Source of the DNA: Prevotella sp.
Lineage (GTDB): Bacteria; Bacteroidota; Bacteroidia; Bacteroidales; Bacteroidaceae
Reading direction: 5' to 3'
Assembly: GCA_017557405.1 (NCBI GenBank)
Contig: JAFYYV010000028.1
Coordinates: 1 to 64,000, forward strand
DNA length: 64,000 nucleotides
A model generated the notes under the pieces. The model was not told the DNA's origin, searched no databases, and saw only the letters and a program-made list of their open reading frames with translations. Positions 25,702 to 34,052 of this stretch are shown piece after piece; positions within the stretch are counted from its first letter, which is position 1; each line of letters opens with the position of its first letter. The position numbers and the translations under genes were made by a program.

Positions 25702-26344
25702 GGCAATCTATAAAAGTCTGATACTACTGACCTGTGCAATGCTCATGGCTTGTCAGGGAGGTAAGGGCGATACCCCATCAAAAGATACTGTGTCTAAGGA
25801 AACTGTCAAACAGACAGCAATACTCCGAGACATAAGTCTGTACCTCTATGACGATTTCTCTGCTCAGAAAGCACAGATGTTGGCAGATGCCCTAAAAGAA
25901 GTCTATCCATCCGTCTCTATACAGAAAGAGTCTTTGGTTTTACCCAAGGAACACTACAACAAAGAGCGGAACCGTTACAGTGGAACAGGATTGCTGAAAG
26001 ACCTAACCAGGCTTCGCAAAGGGAATGTAGTGTTGGGGTTGACGGATGAGGTTATCTTCAAACCCAATGAACTTTCACCTACATACGGCATATTTGGTGT
26101 AAGCCCTGTCGGAGCATACGTGGCGGTCATATCATCTACTCGTCCTTCAGGCAAGCAGCACAACAATGACCACTTGGTTAAGTTGATGATGCACGAGTTG
26201 GGGCATTCCTTCGGGTTGAACCATTGCAGCAATCAGCATTGTTTCATGGTGGATGCTGAACACGGGAACAAGTTCTCTCAGACACCATCCTTCTGTAATG
26301 AGTGCAAGGCATTCTTGAATAACAAAGGGTGGGACATCAAATAA
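25694..26344 (+). CDS. Archaemetzincin-like zinc protease lipoprotein
   Basis: 216 aa. The signal peptide ends in a lipobox (LMACQ, Cys about residue 20). The C-terminal motif HELGHSFGLNHCSNQHC followed by CNEC matches the archaemetzincin signature HExxHxxGxxHC...C...CxxC; the catalytic His is at residue 167. Archaemetzincins are metzincin-fold aminopeptidase-like enzymes; a lipoprotein form acts outside the cytoplasm. The start overlaps the caspase-like gene by 8 bases, so the two are translationally coupled. Confidence 0.85.
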   Translation: MNKAIYKSLILLTCAMLMACQGGKGDTPSKDTVSKETVKQTAILRDISLYLYDDFSAQKAQMLADALKEVYPSVSIQKESLVLPKEHYNKERNRYSGTGLLKDLTRLRKGNVVLGLTDEVIFKPNELSPTYGIFGVSPVGAYVAVISSTRPSGKQHNNDHLVKLMMHELGHSFGLNHCSNQHCFMVDAEHGNKFSQTPSFCNECKAFLNNKGWDIK

Positions 26345-26352
26345 TATCGAGT

Positions 26353-27021
26353 ATGAAGTATATTCAGTTTTCAGAAAAAGGGCCTCGGATGAATAACGAG
26401 GACTGTCTCAATATCGTAGAGATAGCAGACAAGCGAACCTTGTTTGTGGTCTGTGACGGCATGGGTGGCCACTCCTGCGGTGAGGTCGCCAGCCAGACTG
26501 TCTGTGATGCCTTCTCGGAGTACTGGCAGCAGCATTCCGAAGAGTCGGATTCTAAGCAGAAAGTGTTGGATGCGGCAAAGATTGCAAGTAAGACATTGGA
26601 CGAAAAATCCGGCTATTATCAGATGGGAACAACCCTTGTCTTGTGCAGCATCGAAGGAAAGAAGGCGACCATAGCCCATGCTGGTGACAGTCGCTGCTAT
26701 GTCATCGACATCAAGGGCAATATCAAGTATCGTACCATTGACCATATCGAATCCAGTTCCATCAGTCTGCCCTATATCAACAGGGCTTTCTTTACCAGGC
26801 ATCCAGAAGATGCCGTACCTGACGTGAAGGTCGTAGAACTTCAGTCATTAGACCGTATCTTAATCTGCACGGATGGCTTGTATAATGCCATTGATGACGA
26901 AACCTTGCTTCATACCTTGCAATGCGCCAAAGACGTGGAGCAGGTGGCGGAGAAATACCGTGCCATCTGTGAGGAGAAAGCAGGTGATAACTATACAGCC
27001 ATTATTATAGAGATGGAATAG
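26353..27021 (+). CDS. PP2C-family serine/threonine phosphatase
   Basis: 222 aa from ATG 26353 (MKYIQFSEKG); an earlier in-frame ATG would overlap the preceding gene. All metal-binding motifs are present: RMNNEDC (Asp17), VCDGMGG (Asp35), IAHAGDSRCYV, ILICTDGLYN and AGDNYTAI. A stand-alone PP2C normally reverses Ser/Thr phosphorylation, yet no kinase gene is visible in the window. It closes the operon and is followed by a terminator. Confidence 0.9.
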   Translation: MKYIQFSEKGPRMNNEDCLNIVEIADKRTLFVVCDGMGGHSCGEVASQTVCDAFSEYWQQHSEESDSKQKVLDAAKIASKTLDEKSGYYQMGTTLVLCSIEGKKATIAHAGDSRCYVIDIKGNIKYRTIDHIESSSISLPYINRAFFTRHPEDAVPDVKVVELQSLDRILICTDGLYNAIDDETLLHTLQCAKDVEQVAEKYRAICEEKAGDNYTAIIIEME

Positions 27022-27049
27022 CGGAGTCTTGTCATACCATAGAAGTAGT

Positions 27050-27084
27050 TGCCTCTCAATAGTTTTTGGGAGGCATTTTTCATT
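27050..27084 (+). terminator. Rho-independent terminator after the PP2C gene
   Basis: TGCCTCTC (27050-27057) pairs with GGGAGGCA (27068-27075) with one G-U-type mismatch and is followed by TTTTT. It ends the 20987-27021 run. Confidence 0.7.
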
Positions 27085-27169
27085 TTTGCTGATAGAAAAC
27101 GGTTACTTTGGACACTCTGTAAGCATATACAAGAAAAGGATAAGGTTTAATGTTTAAAGATGTAAGGTT

Positions 27170-29092
27170 ATGATGCAGAATTACGACACGATAATTGACG
27201 GGAAGGTACTGAAGGTATTCTCCGAGATGGAAAAGAGAGTGTCCACTGAGGACATGGTAAGAATCCACGAGGCTTTTGAACTGGCTCGTGAAGCCCATGC
27301 AGAACAGAAGCGTAAGTCGGGTGAGCCTTACATCATCCATCCCATCGCTGTGGCCAATATCGTGGCAGAAGAACTGAAGCTAGGAGCCAACCCCGTTATT
27401 GCTGCTTTCCTGCACGATGTGGTGGAAGACACCGACTACACGATGGATGACATCCGTCAGCGTTTTGGTGACGATGTGGCCTTCCTGGTCAGTGTCGTGA
27501 CCAAGAAGAGCACTGGACACTATGAAATCTCCAAGCAGGTGGACAACTACAAACAGATGCTCAACTCCATCCACTATGACATCCGTGCGTTGTTGGTTAA
27601 GCTTGCTGACCGTTTGCACAATATGCGCACACTGAGCAGTATGCGTCCTGACAAGCAGATGAAGATTGCTGGAGAAACCGACTTCTTCTATGCTCCGTTG
27701 GCCAACCGTCTCGGACTGTACAATGTTAAGATTGAGCTGGAGAACCTGAGCTTCCGCTACCGTTGTCCGCATGAGTACGAGTTCATAGCTGGGCTGATTC
27801 AGAAGGACAAGGAGTATCAGCAGGAGCGTCTGGATGCTTTCACAACCAAGATCCGTGAGGTGCTGGCAGCAGATGGCATCAACGTAGCGGTCAAGGTCAT
27901 CTACCGTGCCCCTTACAGCATTTGGCGCAAGATGCGTAAATCTGGCGATGACTTCAACCACATCCCGTTCCGTCATGTTGCGGAAGTCATGTACCCCTGC
28001 GAGAACGAGCAGCAGGAGAAGGACATGGCACTGCGCATCTATTCCCGTCTGACCAATGCCTTCAACGAGAAGCCTTGTGGCATCATCAACTACATCGACT
28101 CTCCGAAGGAGAATGGCTATCAGTCGTTCCATGTGCAGCTGCTCAGCGACTTTGGTTGTTGGGAAGAGGTACATATCAGCAGCGAGCGCATGGTTCGTAC
28201 CTCCCAGCTTGGCGTGGTCGCAGAACGCAGTGAGGACAATGTGCGCCGTTGGATTGACAAGTTTCGCACGGTGCTGAAGGACATGGAGTTCCATCATAAG
28301 GAAGGCGACTTCATCGAGAACGTGGTGACTACTTTCTACAACGATGACATCATGGTCTTCACCCCCAAGGGCGATTCCATTAACCTGCCCAAACGTGCTA
28401 CGGCTCTGGACTTCGCCTTTGAGATTCACAGCCATATTGGTGAACATGCCCACTATGCCCGCATCAACGGACAACTGGCTTCCATCAAGACAGAACTGCA
28501 CCGGGGCGACATCGTGGAGATAGTCACCAATCCCGACATCCATCCCATGCAGGACTGGACGGAATACGTTCTGACCTACAAGGCCAAGGGGTTCCTGAAG
28601 AGGTACTTCGCCAAGCAGGAGAAGCCTACGTTCCATTTTTGCCCCAACTGCCATCCTATCCCTGGCGAGGAGGTTGTCGGTTTCAAAGAGGCAGACGGCA
28701 CAATTACCGTTCACAAGCGTAACTGCCCAATTGCAATTGGACTCGCCTCACAGCAGGGTGACTCCATCGTTTCCGTTGACTACAAGGAAAGCCCTACCGA
28801 ACTCTATCCCGTTGCAATCCAGATCCTGGCCGTTGACCGATACCACCTGTTGAGCGACATGATTGACAGCATCACCAATGAGTTAAACCTCTCCATCAGT
28901 TCACTCAGCACGAACACTGAAGACTGCATCGTAAACTGCACCATCACCTTCTCTGTTCATTCATTTGGTGAGTTGCTGACCATTATTGCCCATATCTCTT
29001 CCATTGATGGTGTGGAAGAAGTGAAAGAATTTACAAAAAGGCAGCATTGCTATTGTAAAAGAGGTCGAGAAAAATGTGAATGTTTTGATTAG
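27170..29092 (+). CDS. RelA/SpoT-family (p)ppGpp enzyme with altered synthetase site
   Basis: 640 aa, full family architecture: HD hydrolase (30-180), synthetase (230-345), TGS (about 395-455), zinc-finger/CC (CPNCH ... CPI), ACT-like end, plus a Cys-rich tail CYCKRGREKCEC. Hydrolase residues are all present: LHDVVEDTD (His82, Asp83, Glu86, Asp87) and KLADRLHNM (Asp147, Asn151). In the synthetase domain, where functional enzymes have DLxAxR, this one reads FRHVAE (267-272), so the metal-binding Asp and the Arg are lost, while YSIWRKM, NGYQSFH and EVHI remain. I therefore expect a hydrolase-biased enzyme. Whether it is part of the cargo or chromosomal is not clear. Confidence 0.9.
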   Translation: MMQNYDTIIDGKVLKVFSEMEKRVSTEDMVRIHEAFELAREAHAEQKRKSGEPYIIHPIAVANIVAEELKLGANPVIAAFLHDVVEDTDYTMDDIRQRFGDDVAFLVSVVTKKSTGHYEISKQVDNYKQMLNSIHYDIRALLVKLADRLHNMRTLSSMRPDKQMKIAGETDFFYAPLANRLGLYNVKIELENLSFRYRCPHEYEFIAGLIQKDKEYQQERLDAFTTKIREVLAADGINVAVKVIYRAPYSIWRKMRKSGDDFNHIPFRHVAEVMYPCENEQQEKDMALRIYSRLTNAFNEKPCGIINYIDSPKENGYQSFHVQLLSDFGCWEEVHISSERMVRTSQLGVVAERSEDNVRRWIDKFRTVLKDMEFHHKEGDFIENVVTTFYNDDIMVFTPKGDSINLPKRATALDFAFEIHSHIGEHAHYARINGQLASIKTELHRGDIVEIVTNPDIHPMQDWTEYVLTYKAKGFLKRYFAKQEKPTFHFCPNCHPIPGEEVVGFKEADGTITVHKRNCPIAIGLASQQGDSIVSVDYKESPTELYPVAIQILAVDRYHLLSDMIDSITNELNLSISSLSTNTEDCIVNCTITFSVHSFGELLTIIAHISSIDGVEEVKEFTKRQHCYCKRGREKCECFD

Positions 29093-29111
29093 ATTAAGAC
29101 ACCCTATCGGC

Positions 29112-30176
29112 TTAAAGGGAAGGGGCTTTTATATGTTCTTTAATAGTCCAGAATCGTTCTTGAAGATTCTTTATCTTTTCCATCAACTTTTCAAATGTTA
29201 AAGGTTGCCCATATATGAAACTTTCCTTCATTTCGTTGTAGTCCATTTCATAAGCCGGCATCAGTTCTTTATTGGGAACAATCTGAATGTTGGCTGGTAG
29301 CTCCTTGTCATAATCCACATACCCTATATGATAGAACTTGCGTCTGTGTTCCACAATCTCATAATAGAGGACTGAATCATTGAGAGCCATTTCTGCATAT
29401 GGGGTATGCATCAGTTTTTCCAAGTCGTAGAAGTGCCGTGTCATTCTATGCGTCCTCGGTTCGTCCTTTTGGAACTCTTCGCACAACAAAAATGCCTTTT
29501 CCAAAAAAGTTCTTGCTGGACTGACGGTGCGGATTGTCTGAACAAGGTCGGAGTCCACATCTTCATCCTTATACGTTTGTTCTATCAGAGAAGAGATTCT
29601 TCTCATCTCATATGGCTCGGACATAGACAATACGCTGATTTCTACTTTTACCGTAGGGATAGCGTAAGCAGCTTGACCATCGTAGAGTGAAGGGTATTGA
29701 ACATAAAGAACAGATGGGTCTTTATCGTGTGGCACCTTTCTTGACTCTCCTTTTTCATTGGTTATGTCATTGTCTGTGAGAACTGTTACTTCGAGTCCCA
29801 TATCAGCCAGTTTTGTCGTCAACTCGTCCTTAAACTCACCAAACAGAAAGTCTTGCCCTTTCTCTCGAAGATTATGGATTTGTGTATTACTGGTACAGCT
29901 TGCGCAAGAGAGTTGCTTGACATTCAAGAAATAGTCGCGGCTCAGCGCCAAGTCTATATCTTCACTGAATCGGTTGATGATGTCCCAGCCTTTACTCAGG
30001 CTTGTCCCACCTTTGAACAACAGATACTCAGACACGCTGGTGTGAAACAGCGCATACAATACTGTTGTTACCCACCAGTCCTTCTCGGCAGCAGCTTCAT
30101 CAATTTGCCGTGCCTCAACTACACCTTGTATCATCGCCTTTCGCTCTTCAAGCGAGAAATCAATCCATTTGCTCAT
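29112..30176 (-). CDS. abiEii: AbiEii/AbiGii nucleotidyltransferase toxin
   Basis: 354 aa, start ATG at 30174-30176, overlapping the antitoxin stop as ATGA. The nucleotidyltransferase motif is KGGTSLSKGWDIINRFSEDI, with GGTSLSK and the catalytic DIDLAL, plus the downstream Lys/Arg-rich region (HRMTRHFYDLEKLM). AbiEii enzymes are type IV toxins that inhibit growth and give phage abortive infection. It lies convergent to the RelA/SpoT gene with only 19 bases between. Confidence 0.92.
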   Translation of the reverse strand: MSKWIDFSLEERKAMIQGVVEARQIDEAAAEKDWWVTTVLYALFHTSVSEYLLFKGGTSLSKGWDIINRFSEDIDLALSRDYFLNVKQLSCASCTSNTQIHNLREKGQDFLFGEFKDELTTKLADMGLEVTVLTDNDITNEKGESRKVPHDKDPSVLYVQYPSLYDGQAAYAIPTVKVEISVLSMSEPYEMRRISSLIEQTYKDEDVDSDLVQTIRTVSPARTFLEKAFLLCEEFQKDEPRTHRMTRHFYDLEKLMHTPYAEMALNDSVLYYEIVEHRRKFYHIGYVDYDKELPANIQIVPNKELMPAYEMDYNEMKESFIYGQPLTFEKLMEKIKNLQERFWTIKEHIKAPSL

Positions 30177-30772
30177 TGCTTTATTCCTTTCTTTATAATT
30201 TGCCGCATCCATACGGGAGCTAACAATAAATCGTGCTCTATTGTATCAGTTTCTGGCGTTTCTGTGAATAATTGTTCTATTCTTGCTTCATCCTCCGAAG
30301 TGATATTGTTCTCGCCAATGCTGCGTAATGCTTGCACCAATTCCGGCATAAGTCGTCCACGAAAAGCGAAATTCTTTGGCGCACCATGTTTTAAGGTCAC
30401 CATTCGATTTCCCAATTTTAGTTTTCTCCCAGAACCCGTAGTCAGAAAAATGGTGTTCATGGGTACTTGTGTCGAAAACCCTAAACGATTAGCAGCTGTG
30501 GCACCTGTCGGTATAACCTTTGCCTTATCACGCTTGGCAATCTCTGTCACCAATTCATAAGCCGAAGGATATAGAATACCAAAACGTGTCTTGCGCGCCT
30601 TGACATACACTCCTTTGGCTATACGTGTAATCAATCCTTCTTTCTCGAATATGGCGAGTAACTTTGTGACATACTCAACATCATACTGAGGAAAAGAAGA
30701 AACAAAGAATATCTCACCGAACTTACTGCGAGTAATCTTCTTTCTAATCTGCTGTACTACTGCATTCTCCAT
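30173..30772 (-). CDS. abiEi: AbiEi-type antitoxin/transcriptional regulator (DUF6088)
   Basis: 199 aa. A winged-helix N-terminus (RSKFGEIFFVSSFPQYDVEY ... LITRIAKGVYVK) leads into the AbiEi C-terminal antitoxin domain (IPTGATAANRLGFSTQVP, LKHGAPKNFAFRG). It neutralises the co-transcribed AbiEii toxin and, as known for Streptococcus AbiEi, represses its own promoter by binding inverted repeats. The operator and promoter are visible just upstream. The start ATG at 30770-30772 lies 21 bases after the operator. Confidence 0.9.
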   Translation of the reverse strand: MENAVVQQIRKKITRSKFGEIFFVSSFPQYDVEYVTKLLAIFEKEGLITRIAKGVYVKARKTRFGILYPSAYELVTEIAKRDKAKVIPTGATAANRLGFSTQVPMNTIFLTTGSGRKLKLGNRMVTLKHGAPKNFAFRGRLMPELVQALRSIGENNITSEDEARIEQLFTETPETDTIEHDLLLAPVWMRQIIKKGIKQ

Positions 30773-30792
30773 CGAATATTTATATTAATTAT

Positions 30793-30821
30793 GGTCGGAA
30801 TGATTACAAATATTTCCGACC
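30793..30821 (-). promoter_or_regulatory. Inverted-repeat operator of the AbiE operon
   Basis: GGTCGGAA (30793-30800) and TTCCGACC (30814-30821) form a perfect 8-bp inverted repeat with 13 bases between. It covers the expected transcription start immediately downstream of the -7 element, the ideal place for an autorepressor. Confidence 0.7.
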
Positions 30822-30822
30822 G

Positions 30823-30853
30823 CAAAGATACTTCTTTTCTTTCAATTGACAAA
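30823..30853 (-). promoter_or_regulatory. Promoter of the AbiE operon
   Basis: On the complement TTTG (30850-30853), 19 bases, TATCTTTG (30823-30830): an exact Bacteroidetes -33/-7 pair. Confidence 0.75.
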
Positions 30854-30911
30854 GCTTTATCCAACAAAATTAAGTTTTCTTTGCTGAAAAATGGTGTTTT
30901 CTTGTATTTTG

Positions 30912-31290
30912 AATTATTGGTGTCCGGTAAAAATACTTGACCGTTCAAAATGTACTTGTAAAACTAGTTATTTGGCACCCTTTTGTATTTTTCCCAAAGT
31001 AAGCCCCCCTTGGATTCTTTTTTTTAGCGGACAGCCGTTCCTATAGCCCTATTCTATCCTCTGTAATGGCATATTCCATCTCAGATGCCAACATAATAAT
31101 GATTTAGATGGGGCAAAAGCCTGTCTGTATTCCCCAGTAAAAGCCATTTTTAGCGGACAGCCGACAGAATAGATTAATTTACAAGGATTTAAAGGGGCTT
31201 ACTTTTGAAAAAATCATCCGAAAGGCCATTTCAATAGAATTGCAGATGGGGAAATAATGCCAGTCCCATTTTTAGCGGACACCAATAATT
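30912..31290. mobile_element. MITE-like insertion with 22-bp terminal inverted repeats
   Basis: The left end AATTATTGGTGTCCGGTAAAAA (30912-30933, first 20 bases given here as AATTATTGGTGTCCGGTAAA) is the complement of the right end at 31269-31290 with one mismatch (21 of 22). A direct repeat TTTTGAAT abuts both ends (30907-30914 and 31289-31296) and looks like an 8-bp target duplication. Inside, TTTTTAGCGGACAGCCG occurs at 31021 and 31147 in the same orientation as the right end. At 379 bp with no open frame, it is an internally deleted insertion sequence or MITE. Confidence 0.7.
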
Positions 31291-31418
31291 TTGAATAGCA
31301 TTTCCATGAGATTTTTTGTCGTTTCAGTATTCTGGTGTAATAACATTGTTTATTATTATCTAAAGAATGATCGCCAAGACACATTTTGCAAAATCATTGC
31401 ACACTTATACGCTTTTTG

Positions 31419-31536
31419 TGGTTTACAAAAGTTAAATACGTTAATTTTTCATCTTTTCTAATCTTAATAGAATCTACGTCTTCACTTTTCTACCGTTTAA
31501 GCTGCAAATTACTGATACAAAGCGACTTGCAAATAC
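31419..31536 (+). repeat. 118-bp leader repeat, copy B
   Basis: Direct repeat of 1187-1304 (97 of 118 identical, no gaps). It again runs directly into a BspA-type coding fragment, with a TGA at 31513-31515 in the coding frame, so that fragment cannot be translated from within the repeat. Confidence 0.8.
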
Positions 31537-32013
31537 GATGGCTGCAGCAGACTGACCTCCGTAAAAGTAAATATTGAGACGCCGCTTCCCATTGACGACA
31601 GTAGGACTTTTTCCTGTTACAATGTCGCCACTCTCTACGTGCCAGTGGGCAGCAAGGTTCTTTATGAGGCGGCCGAGAATTGGTCTAGGTTCAGTAATAT
31701 TGTCGAGATGTCCCAATGTGCCACTCCTACTATTACCTACGCAAACGGCAAAGTGCGCTGCACATGCGAGACGGAAGGCGTGACATACGTCTATACGATT
31801 ACTCCTGCCATTTCAACGGGGCAGAGTACAGATGGATTGATTTCTCTGGGCACATCGTTCACGGTAAACGTGAAAGCAACTCGCGACGGCTATACGGATT
31901 CCGATATCGCCACCATGACCATCAACATTTCCCAAGTGGGTGACATGGATGGCGATGGAGAGTTGACTGTCACAGACGTGACCTCGCTGGTTAATGCTAT
32001 TCTTGGAAAGTGA
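31537..32013 (+). pseudogene. BspA-type C-terminal fragment with dockerin-like tail
   Basis: The frame is open from 31516 after a stop and enters as DGCSRLTSVKVNIETPLPID, the last LRR and cap of a BspA protein (LYVPVGSKVLYEAAENW). A Fn3-like chitobiase stretch (ITPAISTGQSTDGLISLGTS) follows, and the end is GDMDGDGELTVTDVTSLVN, a dockerin-like calcium repeat. There is no start codon before 31639 and no signal peptide. It is the counterpart of the middle-repeat fragment at 1290-1940; together they could represent the two halves of one gene family member or separate silent cassettes. Confidence 0.75.
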
Positions 32014-32036
32014 GGATTGTGAAGATAAACAAAATG

Positions 32037-32075
32037 GCCACTGAACTCGCGTGAGTTTGGTGGCTGTTCGTTTTA
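32037..32075 (+). terminator. Terminator after the BspA fragment
   Basis: GCCACTGAACTC (32037-32048) pairs with TGAGTTTGGTGGC (32052-32064) using G-U pairs, then a T-rich run. It resembles the hairpin at 32520, so the two are probably copies. Confidence 0.65.
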
Positions 32076-32194
32076 TTCAATTAATAGGATTAACTGCAAC
32101 TTTTCGGCTGATTGTTTGGATTTGTCGCAAAATTCATTTAAATTTGTGAAATGAATGAATAAACCGTGTACTATGTAAAGGGGAGGTCTATTAT

Positions 32195-32479
32195 ATGAAT
32201 ATTCCAAAAACAAAAGAAGAATGTTTTGCCACTCTTGACGAAATGTTGAGTGACGAGGACAAACAAGCCATTATCGAAATGGATGATGTCTTTAAATTGC
32301 ATTTCACGCTTGGTATGTGGATTCGTAACAATTGGATTTACAAACAGAGCGATGAAGAAAGTAGGGCTCTGATTAAGAGTCTTGGGGAGGAGGATGAAGA
32401 AAAGTTGTTCTACCATCCTGACGACTATTCTACTATCATACTTGAAGCTTACAAAAAACACTTAATGTCAAAGATATAA
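32195..32479 (+). CDS. DUF6794-like small protein
   Basis: 94 aa. The opening MNIPKTKEECFATLDEMLSD, the middle LHFTLGMWIRNNWIY and the end HPDDYSTIILEAYKKHL match a small family widespread in Bacteroidetes (DUF6794), usually found singly and of unknown function; it resembles immunity-type proteins in size. Preceded by a purine-rich GGGGAGG at 32179, a good ribosome-binding site. It lies between two terminators and is probably expressed alone. Confidence 0.75.
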   Translation: MNIPKTKEECFATLDEMLSDEDKQAIIEMDDVFKLHFTLGMWIRNNWIYKQSDEESRALIKSLGEEDEEKLFYHPDDYSTIILEAYKKHLMSKI

Positions 32480-32519
32480 CCTCTTACCGATAACTCCAGA
32501 TTAACTCCTTAAACATAAA

Positions 32520-32555
32520 GGCCACTGACTCGAGCGAGTTCGATGGCCCTTTTAT
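32520..32555 (+). terminator. Bidirectional terminator between convergent genes
   Basis: GGCCACTGACTCG (32520-32532) pairs with CGAGTTCGATGGCC (32535-32548) with one bulge, followed by TTTTA. It separates the DUF6794 gene from the convergent secreted protein gene. Confidence 0.7.
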
Positions 32556-32570
32556 TCGTCATCAGCTGAA

Positions 32571-33839
32571 TCACTGTTTCCCAAGGATGATGTTGACCAA
32601 TGTTGTCACATCGCTGACATCAATGCTGTTGCTGCCATCTACGTCGGCTGTATTAAAATCGTAGTCAGTGACTTTGTTGAGGACGATATTCACCAACATT
32701 GTCACGTCGTTGACTGTAAACTCGCCGTCACCATCTAAGTCGCCTTTCTCGACAGCAAGAGTTGAGAACATGGAAGTGGACCATTTGCTTTCATCAGAGC
32801 CGGAAATGCCTTTTACTTGCCAAATATACATAGAGTTGGCAATCAAGTTGTTGGCCTGATAGGATTTGCCCTCGACGGTGACTTCCTTGGCATTGTTGTC
32901 AGGGGCGACGAAAACCGCGAAATTCTCTTGATAATACTCATTGTCCACGCCTCTTGCATAGAAAGTAAGTGTTCCCCCCAATGGAACGTTGGGGATAATC
33001 AACCAGTTGTCGGGAGTCAAAGCGGCACCTGACTTCCAACTTTCAGATGACACGCAATAGTCGCCATTTTGGAAAACCCCGCCATCTGTTCCGAAAGTAA
33101 CTGTAGCCCATTTGTTATTATCGCCATCATAGTCGATATTAATCCATCCTGAAGGAATCATGTCGTTCTCAAAGTCTTGATTGACAATCACTTCATTGTC
33201 GGCATTGGTCACCACGATGTCGTCAACAGCAATCCTGAACATATCCGTCACATTAAAATGGCGGATGGCGATGGAGCCTGTTCCTGAGTATTGGCTCAAA
33301 TCGAAAGAATATTGGGTTAGTTCGTTTGTAACGGTGACATCATTGCCTACTTGATTCCATGTCTTGTATTGAAGCACATAACTATCGGTGCTGTTATTGT
33401 CTTCCCAACTCAATAAAGCTTTTGTTGCTTTGATGTTTGTTGCTTGGAGAGCGGTAGGTTTAGGATATGGTTTTTTACCTAACGAAAAAAGAACAGTTCC
33501 ATCATTCAAATTTGAACCGGTACCTAATGCATAGAGGGTCGTAGCATTACCATCGGTGAATGAACATGAGCATTCGCCGTCATATTTTCCCTTCTGCCAT
33601 ACGAACTCAAAATAACTACCGTTTAACTCAAGGGTCCCATTATTCGAGTTTCCATTCGTTATTGTCAATTGTTTAACGATATTACCATCTTCGTCCAACA
33701 CATTGACGGCAGCGCCAGTCCAACCATCACCGTACGAATCGTTAAGAGAGTAGTTGACAATAAAACTATCGGCACACGCTCCCGATATGAATAAAAGGAA
33801 GGCGAACCATAATGTCACAAATCGTTTAGTTATGTCCAT
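32571..33839 (-). CDS. Secreted protein with choice-of-anchor J and dockerin-like tail
   Basis: 422 aa. A signal peptide (LWFAFLLFISGACA) is followed by a beta-rich domain with DSYGDGWTGAAVNV, and then Fn3-like ATKALLSWEDNNSTDSYVLQ. A choice-of-anchor J (MAM-like) region has NQDFENDMIPSGWINID and LTPDNWLIIPNV. The C-terminus has two EF-hand-like repeats, DLDGDGEFTVNDVTMLVNIV and DVDGSNSIDVSDVTTLVNII, the dockerin-like module common in Prevotella surface proteins. Likely exported to the surface. The same tail ends the BspA fragment at 31537. Confidence 0.85.
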   Translation of the reverse strand: MDITKRFVTLWFAFLLFISGACADSFIVNYSLNDSYGDGWTGAAVNVLDEDGNIVKQLTITNGNSNNGTLELNGSYFEFVWQKGKYDGECSCSFTDGNATTLYALGTGSNLNDGTVLFSLGKKPYPKPTALQATNIKATKALLSWEDNNSTDSYVLQYKTWNQVGNDVTVTNELTQYSFDLSQYSGTGSIAIRHFNVTDMFRIAVDDIVVTNADNEVIVNQDFENDMIPSGWINIDYDGDNNKWATVTFGTDGGVFQNGDYCVSSESWKSGAALTPDNWLIIPNVPLGGTLTFYARGVDNEYYQENFAVFVAPDNNAKEVTVEGKSYQANNLIANSMYIWQVKGISGSDESKWSTSMFSTLAVEKGDLDGDGEFTVNDVTMLVNIVLNKVTDYDFNTADVDGSNSIDVSDVTTLVNIILGKQ

Positions 33840-34052
33840 AAATTTATAGATTTATACATGATAAATGTTCAACAAAAAATGCTTAGGTCTCGTAAATATA
33901 TATTCGGTTACAAATATACAACTTTTTCTGCAAACATCATTAATTTTCAAAGAGTTTTAACGTGTTTTGTCTATTTTCGATTGTTCAACATTTTGTGGTG
34001 TGAAAAATTCTTTGTAATTTCGCGGCTGCATTTCTGTAAATCGTGAATTGGG

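Noticed and set aside
27380..28714. Open frame of 444 codons on the minus strand
   Set aside because: It is a shadow of the RelA/SpoT gene, whose motifs are clear on the plus strand.
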